Part shown: piece after piece, positions 51,193 to 61,757 of the stretch
Layout of the letters: every line of letters begins with the position of its first letter
Numbering within the stretch: position 1 is the first letter of the stretch
Source of the DNA: Onthophagus taurus
Lineage: Eukaryota; Arthropoda; Insecta; Coleoptera; Scarabaeidae
DNA: 64,000 nucleotides
Assembly (NCBI RefSeq): GCF_036711975.1
Contig: NC_091967.1
Span: 10,230,001-10,294,000 of the forward strand
Direction of reading: 5' to 3'
The notes under the pieces: generated by a model
Told to the model about the DNA's origin: nothing
The model's database searches: none
Seen by the model: the letters and a program-made list of their open reading frames with translations, nothing else
Program-made: the position numbers and the translations under genes

Positions 51193-51758
51193 TGTTTTCT
51201 GTTAAAGCAAATTAAGCTGTAATCAACACTACTTTACCGTACAAGTTGTGGCTAATAACGAACTTTGTATTTTGTACTTGGTTTTTTTTTTAAATTAATT
51301 GATAAAGTAAGCAAACAACTTCGATTGTAGGAATGCAATCAAGAAGGCTACGCCGATGACGTCTTAATTTTTTTGGATCTAACCTCAATCTCATTGGCGT
51401 ACTAAGATTGTATCTCTTTTTAACAATAAATAAACATTTTTGATTTTATTTTAAAGGATCTTAAATAATCAAATTCTTTGTTGAAATAGTTTATTATTTA
51501 AAAAAGTTTAAGTAAATCATTTAATTTAATTAATTGTAGGTTGGGTTGCCTAATATTAAATACATATTATATATATAAATACACATTTATATATATAGGA
51601 AATAAATCAATTAAGATTCTTAAAGTCAATTATATTTTCGTCTTAAATAACCCATTAAAAATAACTTTTTAATACATAAATTACAATGATACTGAACAAT
51701 TAATTATTACTAAAAAAAAAGACACTAAAATTGTATTGAAAAACTTAGTAAGTCTTAT

Positions 51759-51824
51759 TCAGAGCTTCGTCTGATTTTTCTTACAGCCACACTGCCCTCC
51801 ACACAGGAGCACTTTACATTTCAT
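51759..51824 (-). pseudogene. metallothionein-like C-terminal fragment
   Basis: A 21-codon frame MKCKVLLCGGQCGCKKNQTKL followed by a stop. CGGQCGCKK closely matches CGKQCGCKK near the C-terminus of the cysteine-rich gene 4 kb to the right. The upstream cysteine-rich part is absent. It may be the relic of a second, tandem metallothionein-like gene, or a terminal exon whose upstream exons I could not find. It overlaps the 3' flank of the SWIB gene. Confidence 0.4.
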
Positions 51825-51893
51825 TTTTGCGTCCGCGTTTTTTTATTTTTACTTTTTCTTTAGAAACACCAGCGGATTCGCAGCAACATTTTT

Positions 51894-52016
51894 TTAGATA
51901 GATTCTTGCGCGATCGATTCGAGCATTAATGGCAAAACTTTGAAGTCGGGCCATAGTACTGGTTCTTGTTGCAACAAACCATGGGATTCCTTGAAGAATT
52001 GGAAGCTGGGATTATT
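51894..52016 (-). other. open frame in the 3' UTR of the SWIB gene
   Basis: After the SWIB stop, a shifted frame runs NNPSFQFFKESHGLLQQEPV, then LWPDFKVLPLMLESIAQESI and a stop. The composition (aromatic, acidic, no low complexity) looks protein-like, but I do not recognise it. It could be an alternative C-terminus reached by a different acceptor phase, a captured exon fragment, or chance. Confidence 0.25.
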
Positions 52017-53434
52017 TCTGTAAAATATAACACAAAAAAAAAATCAGGAAATTATTTTTATTATTAATATATTTTTAATTAATGTTAATTTAAACACTTA
52101 CAAAATGATTTTTGAGGTATTTCATCATACCAAAGGTGCGGAATCGTTTAACACCTATCACCTTAAACATGGCATCATCGCAAATAGCAAACTGTTTATT
52201 GCTGGGATCGTATAAGTTTCGTTCTTTAACGATTGCCCATACTTTCTTTACAACTTCATGACGAGCCATTGTGTCCTGTCCCACGAGTGCGGCTAATTCC
52301 GGTGATAACTTCAAAGTTTTTGTATAACCTTTTCCAGCAGCTGCGCCACCGCCCTTTTTACCACCTTTTTTTGATTTCCCCCAATCATCACCAGAGTCAG
52401 ATTCAGAATCCTTCTTTTTCTTGGGAGGTAATTTACGAGTCTTTGCTGGGGTAGCTTTTTTAGGGGAATACTCCTCTTCGGATTCTCCATCAGATGGTTC
52501 ACTTCCTTCTGACTCTTCGGATACTTTCTTCTTTTTAGGAGCACTTTTCTTTGCTGCGCTAGCACGTTTGTTGGTTTTCTTATCATCTTCAGATTCTTCC
52601 TCCTAATTTTGAATAAAATAAAATTAATAATTAAAAAAAAAAATTTTATGTTTTTTTTACCTCTTCTTCTTCCTCCTCCTCCTCTTCGTCTTCTTCTTCT
52701 TCATCCTCTTCCTCAGATTCGTTCTTCTTCTTATCAGCCTTCTTCTTACCCTTGGTACTTACATGTTCCATGACGAGGTTATCAATTTCCTTCTTTCGAG
52801 AAGTTAATTTAGTCTCAAATTTCTCCTCTAGTTGTTGCCTCACTTTGTTTGCTGATGTAGAAGCTAAATCGGCGTCCTTTAGAATTGCTGTAACAACCAT
52901 TTTATTTAATAAGCATTTTTTATTAAGACCAAAAATGCATTATTTTGGTTAAAAATAAAAGGACAAGTTCAAAATTGTTCCGAACTACAAAATTCTTGAA
53001 CCAAAACAGGCATATGGACAAAAATTGTGCATAAAATGGAGTTACTGAATGAGCGTCAGAGGCAAATGGCAATTATAATAAAAATTTCGAATTAAATCGA
53101 AATTGGGGAAGGTAAAGTCCTACGTAAATTGGAAATAATTATTTAAGCCGATTTCATTAATAATATTTTAAATATTTTGGGGTAAATACAGAAATATCCG
53201 AGAATGTTTGTAGGGATAAAAAGATGACCGCTATACATAGCGTCCCTACATACAGCCATTGTTTGTATGGCGAAAATTTCCAAGTAAAAACCCAAATTGC
53301 ATTTAAAAACTATCCAAAATTAATGTAATATTATTTAAAAATACAATTACAACAAAAAGCGGATTAAGAATTACGAAAAAACTGTATTTACCGGCAATTT
53401 CTTTGCGGAGGTCCTCTTTAGAGATGTCTGCCAT
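52012..53434 (-). CDS. DEK_C and SWIB/MDM2 domain chromatin protein (CG1240-like)
   Basis: Nuclear protein of the UAF30/spp27-like class, in which a SWIB domain sits behind a DEK C-terminal-type helical domain. It is thought to act in chromatin or Pol I/II transcription. Exons: 53434-53392 (MADISKEDLRKEIA), 52887-52661, 52602-52102, 52017-52012 (Lys and stop). Phases match throughout, giving 258 residues. DEK_C covers about residues 4-55 (ILKDADLASTSANKVRQQLE). An acidic Glu run and a Lys-rich, Ser/Glu-rich linker follow (about 70-175). SWIB covers about 180-257 (LSPELAALVGQDTMARHEVV ... FRTFGMMKYLKNHF). The final exon adds only one codon. A second copy of the first exon, encoding the same 14 residues, lies at 53988-54030. 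I see no defect. Confidence 0.93.
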
Positions 53435-53560
53435 GTTGAGAAAGAAAGATGAATAACGTTTGAACAAGGACGGAAGATTGCGTTGCCGCTCATTCGAAAG
53501 CGTCTTCTTTTGAGGTTAAGTATTTTTATGGAGTAAAAATGCGCGGGAATCAACAATTCC
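53095..53560. repeat. tandem duplication, proximal copy (first exon and 5' flank of the SWIB gene)
   Basis: Blocks such as GTAAAGTCCTAC, GGGGTAAATACAGA, GCCATTGTTTGTAT and the whole first exon recur about 600 bp further right in the same order and orientation. Identity by eye is moderate outside the exon and nearly complete inside it. Confidence 0.85.
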
Positions 53561-53698
53561 GTTATAAATATTAGAATTATAGATAAAAACGAATTTATTA
53601 AAGCATTTTTGCTTTATATTATTATCGTTTTTATTATATCCACCATTAAAGACGCGCGTCAGAAGCCAAACGGATTTATTAAAAAAATTATTAATCTA

Positions 53699-54115
53699 AA
53701 CCGAAATCGAACGAGGTAAAGTCCTACAAAAATTGGAAATAATTCATTATCTCGGTTTCATTAGTAAGATTTTAGATAAAATGGGGTAAATACAGAGATA
53801 TTTGAGAATATTGTATCGTGTAAAAAGATGGCTGCTAAGCGTTCCTACACTGCCATTGTTTGTATCAAGAATATTCAAGAAAAAAATCAAATTTCAATTA
53901 TAAACCGTTAGAAATTAATATAATGATGTTATTTAAACAATAATTTCAACAAAAAGTTGTTAACAGTAATAAAAAAACTATATTTACCGGCAATTTCTTT
54001 GCGGAGGTCCTCTTTGGAGATGTCTGCCATGTTGATGAAGAGAGATACTTAACGTTTGGACAGGGACGGAAAACTGTCGTTGAGCGTCGAGGCACACTTG
54101 AAAGCGATTTAAATC
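53699..54115. repeat. tandem duplication, distal copy
   Basis: Counterpart of 53095-53560 with an offset of about 600 bp. It includes the alternative first exon. Confidence 0.85.
53988..54030 (-). CDS. alternative first coding exon of the SWIB gene
   Basis: Encodes the same MADISKEDLRKEIA followed by a phase-1 GTAAATA donor, like the proximal exon at 53392-53434. The nucleotide sequences differ by a single synonymous change (TCTTTGGAG against TCTTTAGAG in plus-strand sense). It could splice to the same second exon acceptor (before 52887). Whether both are transcribed is unknown. Confidence 0.75.
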
Positions 54116-54439
54116 GGCGGAAATTGTGTGTTAGCGCCATCTATTAAAAATCGATGTAAGTATAAGAAATAATTATAAATATAATTTTAATAACATAAAT
54201 AATTTTAACTAAAATAAATTATTTGGGAAAGCTTTTAAGTTAGGATTAATTTTGACATTATATTCATAATTCATGTTAAAGCCAATGAACTCTATGAGGC
54301 GATTGCCAAAGCTTTAAAATGTCACACAATCGTTTTGCTGATTTTAGGCATCATCCCTTACACATTTTATAATAAATTTCTTGCATTTTGCTGCACTTTT
54401 AATTCAATAAAAATACACAACAATCTCACGCTGCATGAC

Positions 54440-54500
54440 AACTAAGAACGAAACTAACTAAAAAGTTTCTAGGTCTAGTGTTAGTTTTAGTTCAATAAGG
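54440..54500. repeat. CTAG-rich repeat, copy 5 (partial)
   Basis: Only one arm (TTTCTAGGTCTAGTGTTAGT) plus the associated CAACAATCTCACGCTGCATG block, which parallels CAACAATCTAACGCTGAATA near 4868. Confidence 0.65.
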
Positions 54501-54714
54501 ATTAGATTTACATAAATTACTTATGGGGTAGGCGGACTAATCAACCTTGCACCGCTACCCTAAGGATCTATTGTAGCCCGATAGATAACATTATCAAATT
54601 TCACCGTGTAGTCCAATGTTCCTAACGAATATTAATATCTTGCTCAGTGAAAAGTCATTCAGATCCTTTGGGCAAATAAACTGCGATCCAAAAAAAATAT
54701 AAACCATGCTCAAC

Positions 54715-55735
54715 CGGACAGGAAGCAGCTTTCAACCAGGTACCGAGACAACATATTTGGGAAGCTTTAAGCAAACTGGGAACAAGTCCAAAACTAAGAA
54801 GAGCAATCAAAAGTGTATACCATAATGTAATGGGAAGGGTTAGACTGAATGGGAGGACGTCAGAAGAGTTCAGAATGGAAAAGGGAGTGAAACAGGGTGA
54901 CAGTTTGAGTTCACTACTCTTTGTAGCATGGACAGAATATCAAATCAAGTCAAAACACAAACTACGCAGACGAAACTGTGGTACCACAAGCTGTCCTACA
55001 AAAGAACATCCAAATATGAAATACTTTCCTACAAGAAAAGGGAATGGCAATAAACAAGAACAAAAGTAAGATCCTACACATCACATAGGGGAAAATAAAC
55101 GAGAGATATTCACATAAGAATAGAGGGGCAATGACTGCAGCTGGTAGAAAAGTACGAATATCTTGGAACCATAATAAGTAAGGATGGAAAGATAGATCAG
55201 GAAATATGCAACACAACAGCAAAAGCAAGTGCAGTCTAGTAACAAATAAACAACACCCTCGTAGGCAAGACGGAACCAAACACTAGAGCAAAAATACAAT
55301 TATATACAACCATCTATATACCCATACTTGATTATGGATCAGAAACTTGGACGATGTTGGACAAGCACAAAACAAAAATAACAGCAGCAGAGATAAAGTA
55401 CCTGCGCGAGATATTGCGGAAACCAAAAGAGATAGGTTATGGAACAAGAACATCAGGGAAGAAGTAAGCTTAAACTCAGTGGTACAGAAAATAGAGGAAA
55501 AACAACTAAGTTGGTAAGTTCTTCTGGTTCAAACGAAAGAAGATAGAATACCTAAAAAAATGTTATCATGAGACCAGAAGGAAAGAGAAAGCGTGGTAGA
55601 CCAAGAGAGCCTAATGAGAGGGAGAGATTGAAAAGATGTTTGAAAGTACGCTAAAGTGCGGACTATGGCCAGAGATAAGAAGATATATAGAAAAAGGATA
55701 CAAAACCCAACACCATAAGGTATAAGTGGGGACAA
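54715..55735 (+). pseudogene. degenerate LINE, reverse transcriptase 3' half
   Basis: Plus-strand frames in order: GRVRLNGRTSEEFRMEKGVK followed by QGDSLSSLLF (RT motif 4); then, after frameshifts, KSKILHI; LDYGSETWTMLDKHK around 55330 (the conserved GSE.W block of endonuclease-reverse-transcriptase proteins); AAEIKYLREILRK; and IEEKQLSWY. The catalytic YADD box is lost in a deletion between QGDSLSSLLF and the following block. Several stops and frameshifts show it is dead. Its 3' end lies near the 3' flank of the metallothionein-like gene. Confidence 0.85.
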
Positions 55736-55842
55736 GAAAATAAGAATATTTAAAGTGTTTTTTTAATATTAAGAAATGAAACAACAAATAATATCAGATT
55801 ATAATTCCATTTTTATTATTTTTTTAAACAATTCAATAAATA

Positions 55843-56464
55843 TTAGTTTTTGGAGTAAGTTTTTCTTTGCAATCCTAAACTTCCTTGGATTTCTTTCTTA
55901 CAACCACATTGTTTGCCGCAGGAACACTTTTTAATGGATTTGCATGCACAATTATTAACATGGCCTGAAGCAGCACACTTGCATTTCGAACACAAACACG
56001 CCTTATCAGAAGTTGAACCACACTTTTCATTTTCGATGGTATAAACAACTGGATTGGTAGAACAATAAGTTTGAGTCATTTCTGAAAAATGAGATATCAG
56101 TTAGTAAGAAAAAACCTAAATGGTTAGGAATTTCAAATTAGATTAATCAATGAATAACAAAATTCATTAGATTAAGAATGTATGTAGATATCAGTTATGA
56201 ATCATTTTTCTAATTGTTATAATAAATTTTATTATCGGTTCTTTTTGTAAATGAGTCATTTTTTCTAATTATTCGTTTTAACTAAACATTATTTTTGATT
56301 AAAAACAATGAAATTACTACACAAACTTAACAATACAAATATAAGTAACAAAGTTTTAATACAATTCTTAATCTTTCTTCAATCTACGAAATTATATCTT
56401 TACTTGATTTTGAAATGTTAGAATTAAAATATAATCTTTTAAAAAAAAACTTACTACTTTCCAT
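55843..56464 (-). CDS. metallothionein-like cysteine-rich small protein
   Basis: Two coding exons: 56464-56455 (ATG GAA AGT A) and 56081-55843, joined in phase 1, giving 82 residues. If the intron is purely 5' UTR, the protein starts at the internal ATG (56079) with 78 residues. Twelve cysteines fall in five CxC pairs plus two singles: ACLCSKCKCAA, NNCACKS, KKCSCGKQCGCKK. There is no signal peptide, so it is cytosolic. This pattern is that of metallothioneins, which bind Zn, Cu or Cd through thiolates. Insect metallothioneins vary greatly in sequence, so the family call rests on the motif pattern only. A TATA box lies about 80 bp upstream of the first ATG. I found no clear metal response element (TGCRCNC) nearby. 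A fragment with the same C-terminus sits at 51759-51824. Confidence 0.7.
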
Positions 56465-56543
56465 ATCGTTTGAAAACGATTCTTTTACTGCTGGTACCAC
56501 ACTCAATTTTTGTTAAAATTAACAAGGCGGCTTAAAAGCAGGG

Positions 56544-56551
56544 CTTTTATA
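56544..56551 (-). promoter_or_regulatory. TATA box of the metallothionein-like gene
   Basis: TATAAAAG on the minus strand, about 80 bp upstream of the first ATG. It is the clearest TATA box in the window and fits an inducible small gene. Confidence 0.7.
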
Positions 56552-56599
56552 CCTTACATGTGAATACGTAGAGTGATTCATGCGCATTTTTACTCCCTC

Positions 56600-57812
56600 C
56601 AAAATTCCATGATGTAAACTTATTAGAGTGTTATCTTTTACGTATTAAGTTTTCCATTTGCAAATGTGAAAAAAGAATCTACAATTAAACTAAAGTTAAA
56701 ATTTAAGATCAAATACTGCTAAACATCAATATTTGAGTTGCATCAGATTATTTTTAGAGAATATTTTATTCTTAGTACAGTGAAATTCTTCGCGAACCTC
56801 AATTTTATTGAGAAATTCGTCTATGATTGAATGATTACAGAACTTGAATCAGTAAGTATGTATTTGCTTATAACACTTGCTATATTGGTGTACCAAGTTA
56901 AACATCAACAATTGCTGAGAATTCTGAAATCATAAAGTTAAGATTTTAGCAGAACTTATGATCCAAAATCTTTTTGGCTTGCAGTGTTCCAAAGTTAGAT
57001 TTGAGTTGTTGTACAAATATTTAATATTATCTAGTTAATTAGTTCATGTGAGGTTGCCTGATAAAGTATTGGAGTTGCAGTAGTTATTCGGGGTCTTCTT
57101 GTGCTTTATTTGTCCCGTTGGGCGCCCTCATGAACAATTCCCCAGATTATGCCAAGTCATAATATGGAAGTAGAACAGCGGACATTTTCTGATAGATACG
57201 CAGATTTATAGTGTTCATCACAGGATTTTGCCTTAGTTCTGATACAGATAAGCTAGGGTCGAGACAATTAATTAATTTCTCTGCTCTTGATTTGAAGCAT
57301 TCTCACTCAACAGTAGAAGACTTTTGACACCTTAATGGAAAATCCAGATTCCTATTAAATCCAGATTCCGATTTAATTAATGACCCCGTAGGAGTCATCA
57401 AGTTTTGGGGGCTTGACTGTACTAACAAGATAAATTGTGCTTCAAGATAATGAAAGCTCAAATTTAGGTCGCCTTTGATAGATATTTATTTACAATGAAA
57501 TCTTACAGTATCTGTATAACCCAATACAATTTGACAATAAATACCATACAATACAGTTTGATAATGGTGTTTTGCGTTATTGCGGGGAAATCTTTTTCAA
57601 TGAGCAAAGTTAATTTTTAGCGACCTTGCCCAAGATAATTCATAGTACACTACATTTAAATGTGTTATAAAATAACGCCTAAATCATGTGATAATGTTTA
57701 AAGTAGTAATAAATGTTTTATAGAAGTTATTAAATAATTGTTAAAATCATCAACATAACTCATTAATTAGAAACATTTTATACATCATTAAATTATTGTT
57801 AGCTAAATTAAC
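56600..57812. other. intergenic, no gene seen
   Basis: AT-rich sequence between the metallothionein-like promoter and the 3' end of the C9orf78-like gene. No frame with family resemblance and no repeat recognised. Confidence 0.55.
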
Positions 57813-58882
57813 TTAATATCTCCTAAATTGTTTTCTAAATCTTTCATAATGATAATCATCAGTAGCTTTTTCATCCTTCTTAGTTTTATTTTTATCATCA
57901 GCATTTCCTGATTTTTCTTCAATTTTATGTTTTCTTTTTGGTAAATCTTCCACATTAACTACAACAATAAATCAAATTATAATATATCAATATGATACAT
58001 ATTATATATTTTTACATCTTGAATGTTGTACAAAATTAACGGCCATATTAGAAGGTACAAATTGGGATGGTCCATCCTTTTGATTGTGTTTTTCCCATAA
58101 CAATTTCGATTTCGCCTCCTCCGTCGCTTCAATATTTTTAATTTTAGCCTCAATTCCCAAGTCAACTTCCGGAATACCACTCAACATCTGATTAGATAAC
58201 ATTTCTTCAGAACGTTTTGTTGATGATTCCCTTAAATGTGATGGGACAGCTTGTAATGCAGCTTCTTCAGGGCTACAATATTTAATTTTTTTCGCATCAT
58301 CATCAAATTCGCTTTGCGAGGAATCATCATCAGATTTGTTTCCCTTTCTTTTTGCCAATTTCTCTTCAATGTATTTCATCATTTCTTCATCTTCATCGCG
58401 TTTATTTGTTTCAACAGAAAATTGGGTTCCTATCCCTGTGTCATAAGCATCGTCAACTTGTTTTACTTTACCACTTTTTAAAGCTTGCATGTTCACCATT
58501 CCTCCGGATTGAACGTTAAATGGGTCGTCCTAAAGGTTATAACAGAAATAAGAAAAAAGTAATATATGTTATTAGTTTAATCAGATATACAACAACAATT
58601 TCATCTGCCATTGAAACTTTCTTTCCAAGAGCTAATCCAACAAGACTTATACCATTCGGCCTTTCTCGTAACTTTTGAATTTCTTTCAAGTCGCTGAGTT
58701 TTGATCTAAAATAATAACATTTTGATAGGTTATAATTAAAATTTATTGAATTGTTTTATCATATACCTGACTTCTTTATCAGATTCATCACTATCTTCCG
58801 ATTTGACTCGTTTCCTTAAATTCTTTTTACCTTTCTTTTTAAACTGGATGGCACTTCCTTCTTTTATATCATTAACATCCAT
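57813..58882 (-). CDS. C9orf78/Tls1 (Hca59) family spliceosome-associated protein
   Basis: Homologue of human C9orf78 (hepatocellular carcinoma-associated antigen 59) and fission yeast Tls1, which act with the spliceosome (Brr2 region). Exons: 58882-58767, 58705-58591, 58529-58016, 57958-57813. Phases match and the protein is 296 residues. Seen: a basic N-terminus (FKKKGKKNLRKRVKSEDS), the highly conserved core MVNMQALKSGKVKQVDDAYD with DTGIGTQFSVETNKRDEDEE, an acidic Ser/Asp segment, NMAVNFVQHSRF across the last junction, and a C-terminus KATDDYHYERFRKQFRRY. Human C9orf78 ends almost identically (ATDDYHYEKFK...RRY). It is complete, with short introns of about 60 bp. It is divergent from RanGAP on the right. 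Confidence 0.95.
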
Positions 58883-59341
58883 TTTTAAATGTTAATAATA
58901 AAAAGTAATTAGTTTGGTTAGATATTCTAACCTCACTTTAATAAAAACAACAAACATCAATTCCAACACACGACATCTATCGTTCAATTTATATTTTAAT
59001 TTAATTATTATAAAACTTTATTTAAATTGTAATTATTTAATTATATTTTCTATAAATGCGAAAAAGAAGTATTAAAAATGATTAAATACAATATATTTAA
59101 GCATTAATTAATTTAATTTGGTAATTTTTTATTTTAAATTATGGTAATTTTAGAATTTTTATTTTGGCAACTAAAAATAACTAACAACTGCATCACGCGA
59201 AATGTTTACCTAAAAACGTGTTTAAATAGAGGTTATAATCGAATAACTCGTCGGATTTTAACGTTTTTTAAACACCTGGTTATAACGCGTTTTTTGATAC
59301 CTCTTTATTTCTACTAAAATTCTTTAATAAAACTTGCAAAA
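58883..59341. promoter_or_regulatory. divergent promoter region between C9orf78-like and RanGAP
   Basis: 459 bp between two start codons on opposite strands. It is AT-rich without an obvious TATA box for either gene and has a CG-containing patch at 59190-59290. A shared bidirectional promoter of two housekeeping genes is inferred. Confidence 0.6.
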
Positions 59342-61394
59342 ATGGTTTCGATCGAAGATATAACGTCACAATTGAAAAATACTAAAGTGGCCACCACTGG
59401 GGTTTCCTTTGAGGGGAAATCTCTGAAATTAGATACAGCTAATGATGGTAAGCATCACAAATTGGTTTCGAACGCTTGTTCTAGTAAAGGTGTTTTTTAG
59501 CTAAACCTGTTGTGGAGGCAATAGATAACTGTCCGTATTTAGAATATTTGAATTTACAAGGAAATACTTTGGGGGTTGAAGCATCGAGTGTTATTGCTAA
59601 AGCTTTAGAAAAACATCCAGAATTTAAGAGAGCTCAATGGCAGGATATGTTTACTGGTCGAATGAAAACTGAGATTCCTAAAGCGTTGGTGGGTTTTAAG
59701 AAAATTTGAGAATTAATTAGATCTCGATTTTTTTGATAGCAATTTTTAGGTAATGGGTTAGTTACTGCTGGAGCTAAGTTAACAGAATTAGACTTAAGCG
59801 ATAATGCACTTGGCCCAATTGGTGTAGAAGGTTTAGCTTCACTTTTAAGAAGCTCATCATGTTATGCACTTGAAGAACTTAGATTAAACAATAATGGTCT
59901 TGGAATTGGGGGTGGAAAACTCTTAGCATCTGCTTTATTAGATTGTTACAATTCAAGTAAAAGTCAAGGAAAACCATTATCTCTGAAAGTATTTATAGTT
60001 GGGAGAAATCGCTTGGAAAATGATGGCGCAAAAGCTCTAGCAGAAGTTTTTTCGGTGATTATTCCAAAATTTTTTAATCCATTTTCTAAATAACACCTAT
60101 TTTAGACTATTGGCACATTAGAAGAAATAGAAATGCCCCAAAACGGTATTTACAACATAGGTATAACAGCTTTATCAAATGCATTTAAAAACAATTTAAA
60201 TTTAAAAGTTTTAAATCTAAACGATAATACAATCGGACCTAAAGGAAGTAAAGCAATAGCTTCTGTTTTACCACAATTAAAAGAATTAAGAGAAATTAAT
60301 TTCGGTGATTGTCTTTTATTAAATAAAGGTGCCATTACTTTGGCTCATGGATTAAAACATTGCATGAAATTAGAGCAGTTAATGTTGGCTGGCAATGAGA
60401 TTAAAAGTGACGGTGGAATTCAATTAATTAAAGCATTGATTAATAAAGAAAAACTTGTTTGTGTTAATTTGGGTGCTAACAAATTTGGAAGTGATGGATG
60501 TGAAGATATAAAAACTTTACTAAAAGATGTGGGTAAGTTTAAGTAAAATTGATGTTGCAAATTAAATTAAAAAAAAGGAATAAATATTTTTATTTTTAGG
60601 GAAATTGAATACATTGGAAAGTTTAAGTGATGATGAATCAGCTGGTAGTGATGATGATGATGATGAAGAGGATGAGGATGAAGATGATGATGAAAAAGTG
60701 AATGATGAAACAGGAACAGAAAGTGACCATGAAAACGAAATTAATGAGATCGATAACAATAATGGAGTTTTAGATTCAAAAGTTACAGTTGAGGATTTTT
60801 TAAAGGAACCCACATCAGAAAATTTTTTGTCTTTAGGTGATAACGTAGCAGATTTACTGCTTAAAGAGGTTGAGGTATTTTTGAATATAAAAGAAAAGTT
60901 TGTTTCATTTTTTAATTCTTTAATATTTTTTGTAGAAAAATAATCAAACATATTCAGATTCGTTACTTGTTATTTTGATGAAAGTAGCATCTTTAAGTGT
61001 GTGTAAAAGTAAAGAAGTATGTGAAAAATCATTAAAATGCACTGACTATTTATATAAAAAGATATTCACAATGGAAAATGATGGGAATTATTCTCTCGTA
61101 AATAATTCTTTACTCGTTCATCTTGGTTTGATTAAAAGTGAAGATAAAAAAGAATTAGACTGGGATTTAGGGGGTTGCTTAAAGGCGTTGCAAAGTGCGC
61201 TGAGAAAGAGTTATTTACCAGATAGTACAAAGAGCGTTTTATGGGTATTTTTAGAAAAGTAAGGTTTTATTAAAATATTACCTTATTGTTAGGTTTTTAA
61301 TTTATTTTGTTTTATTTTCAGGGATGTAGATAATAATAAAGAACTATTAAGTTTAAAAAAAGATATATTGCTACAGTTAAACATTAAATTATGA
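59342..61394 (+). CDS. RanGAP: Ran GTPase-activating protein 1
   Basis: Activates Ran GTP hydrolysis on the cytoplasmic side of the nuclear pore, driving nuclear transport. Exons: 59342-59447, 59501-59692, 59750-60054, 60106-60532, 60600-60874, 60936-61258, 61322-61394. Phases agree and the protein is 566 residues (human 587). The N-terminal two thirds is leucine-rich repeats ([79 protein letters not shown]). An acidic Asp/Glu run follows (about 355-375), then the C-terminal helical domain with [17 protein letters not shown] matches the psi-K-x-E position of the SUMO acceptor LKSE in human RanGAP1 (Lys524). The donor of exon 2 (G|GTTTTA) is weak, but phase requires it. Confidence 0.96.
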
Positions 61395-61757
61395 ATGTTT
61401 GTACCATCAAATCTAAATTAATTTTTGGCTTATTTTAAATTGTAAATGCACTGTTACTTTTTTATAATGTATAAAACGTATATTAAAAATTTACTTTTGT
61501 CTCAAAATAATTTTTCTTTTTTTATTGTCATTGTTATATAATCTAATTGACTCTTAGTGCTAATAATTTATAACAATTATAAGCAACGTTAACATTATCT
61601 CATTACATTTTACCCCTGAGAATACCCAATTTTATGCATTAGTTAATTATTATTACATATTAACTATTATAAAATTAAGCATTTTATACCTAGTTTTTAC
61701 TACAAGCTTTTTAATACTTTATTTATATTATAAGTCTGGTAGGCGAATTTTAACAGT
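61395..61757. other. 3' flank of RanGAP
   Basis: AT-rich 3' UTR and intergenic sequence before the tandem array. Nothing else seen. Confidence 0.5.

Noticed and set aside
52421-52606. Ser/Phe-rich plus-strand frame
   Set aside because: Antisense shadow of the Lys/Glu/Ser-rich linker of the SWIB protein.
60562-60951. 129-codon Ser-rich minus-strand frame
   Set aside because: It is the complement of the acidic GAT/GAG run in RanGAP exon 5, not a gene.
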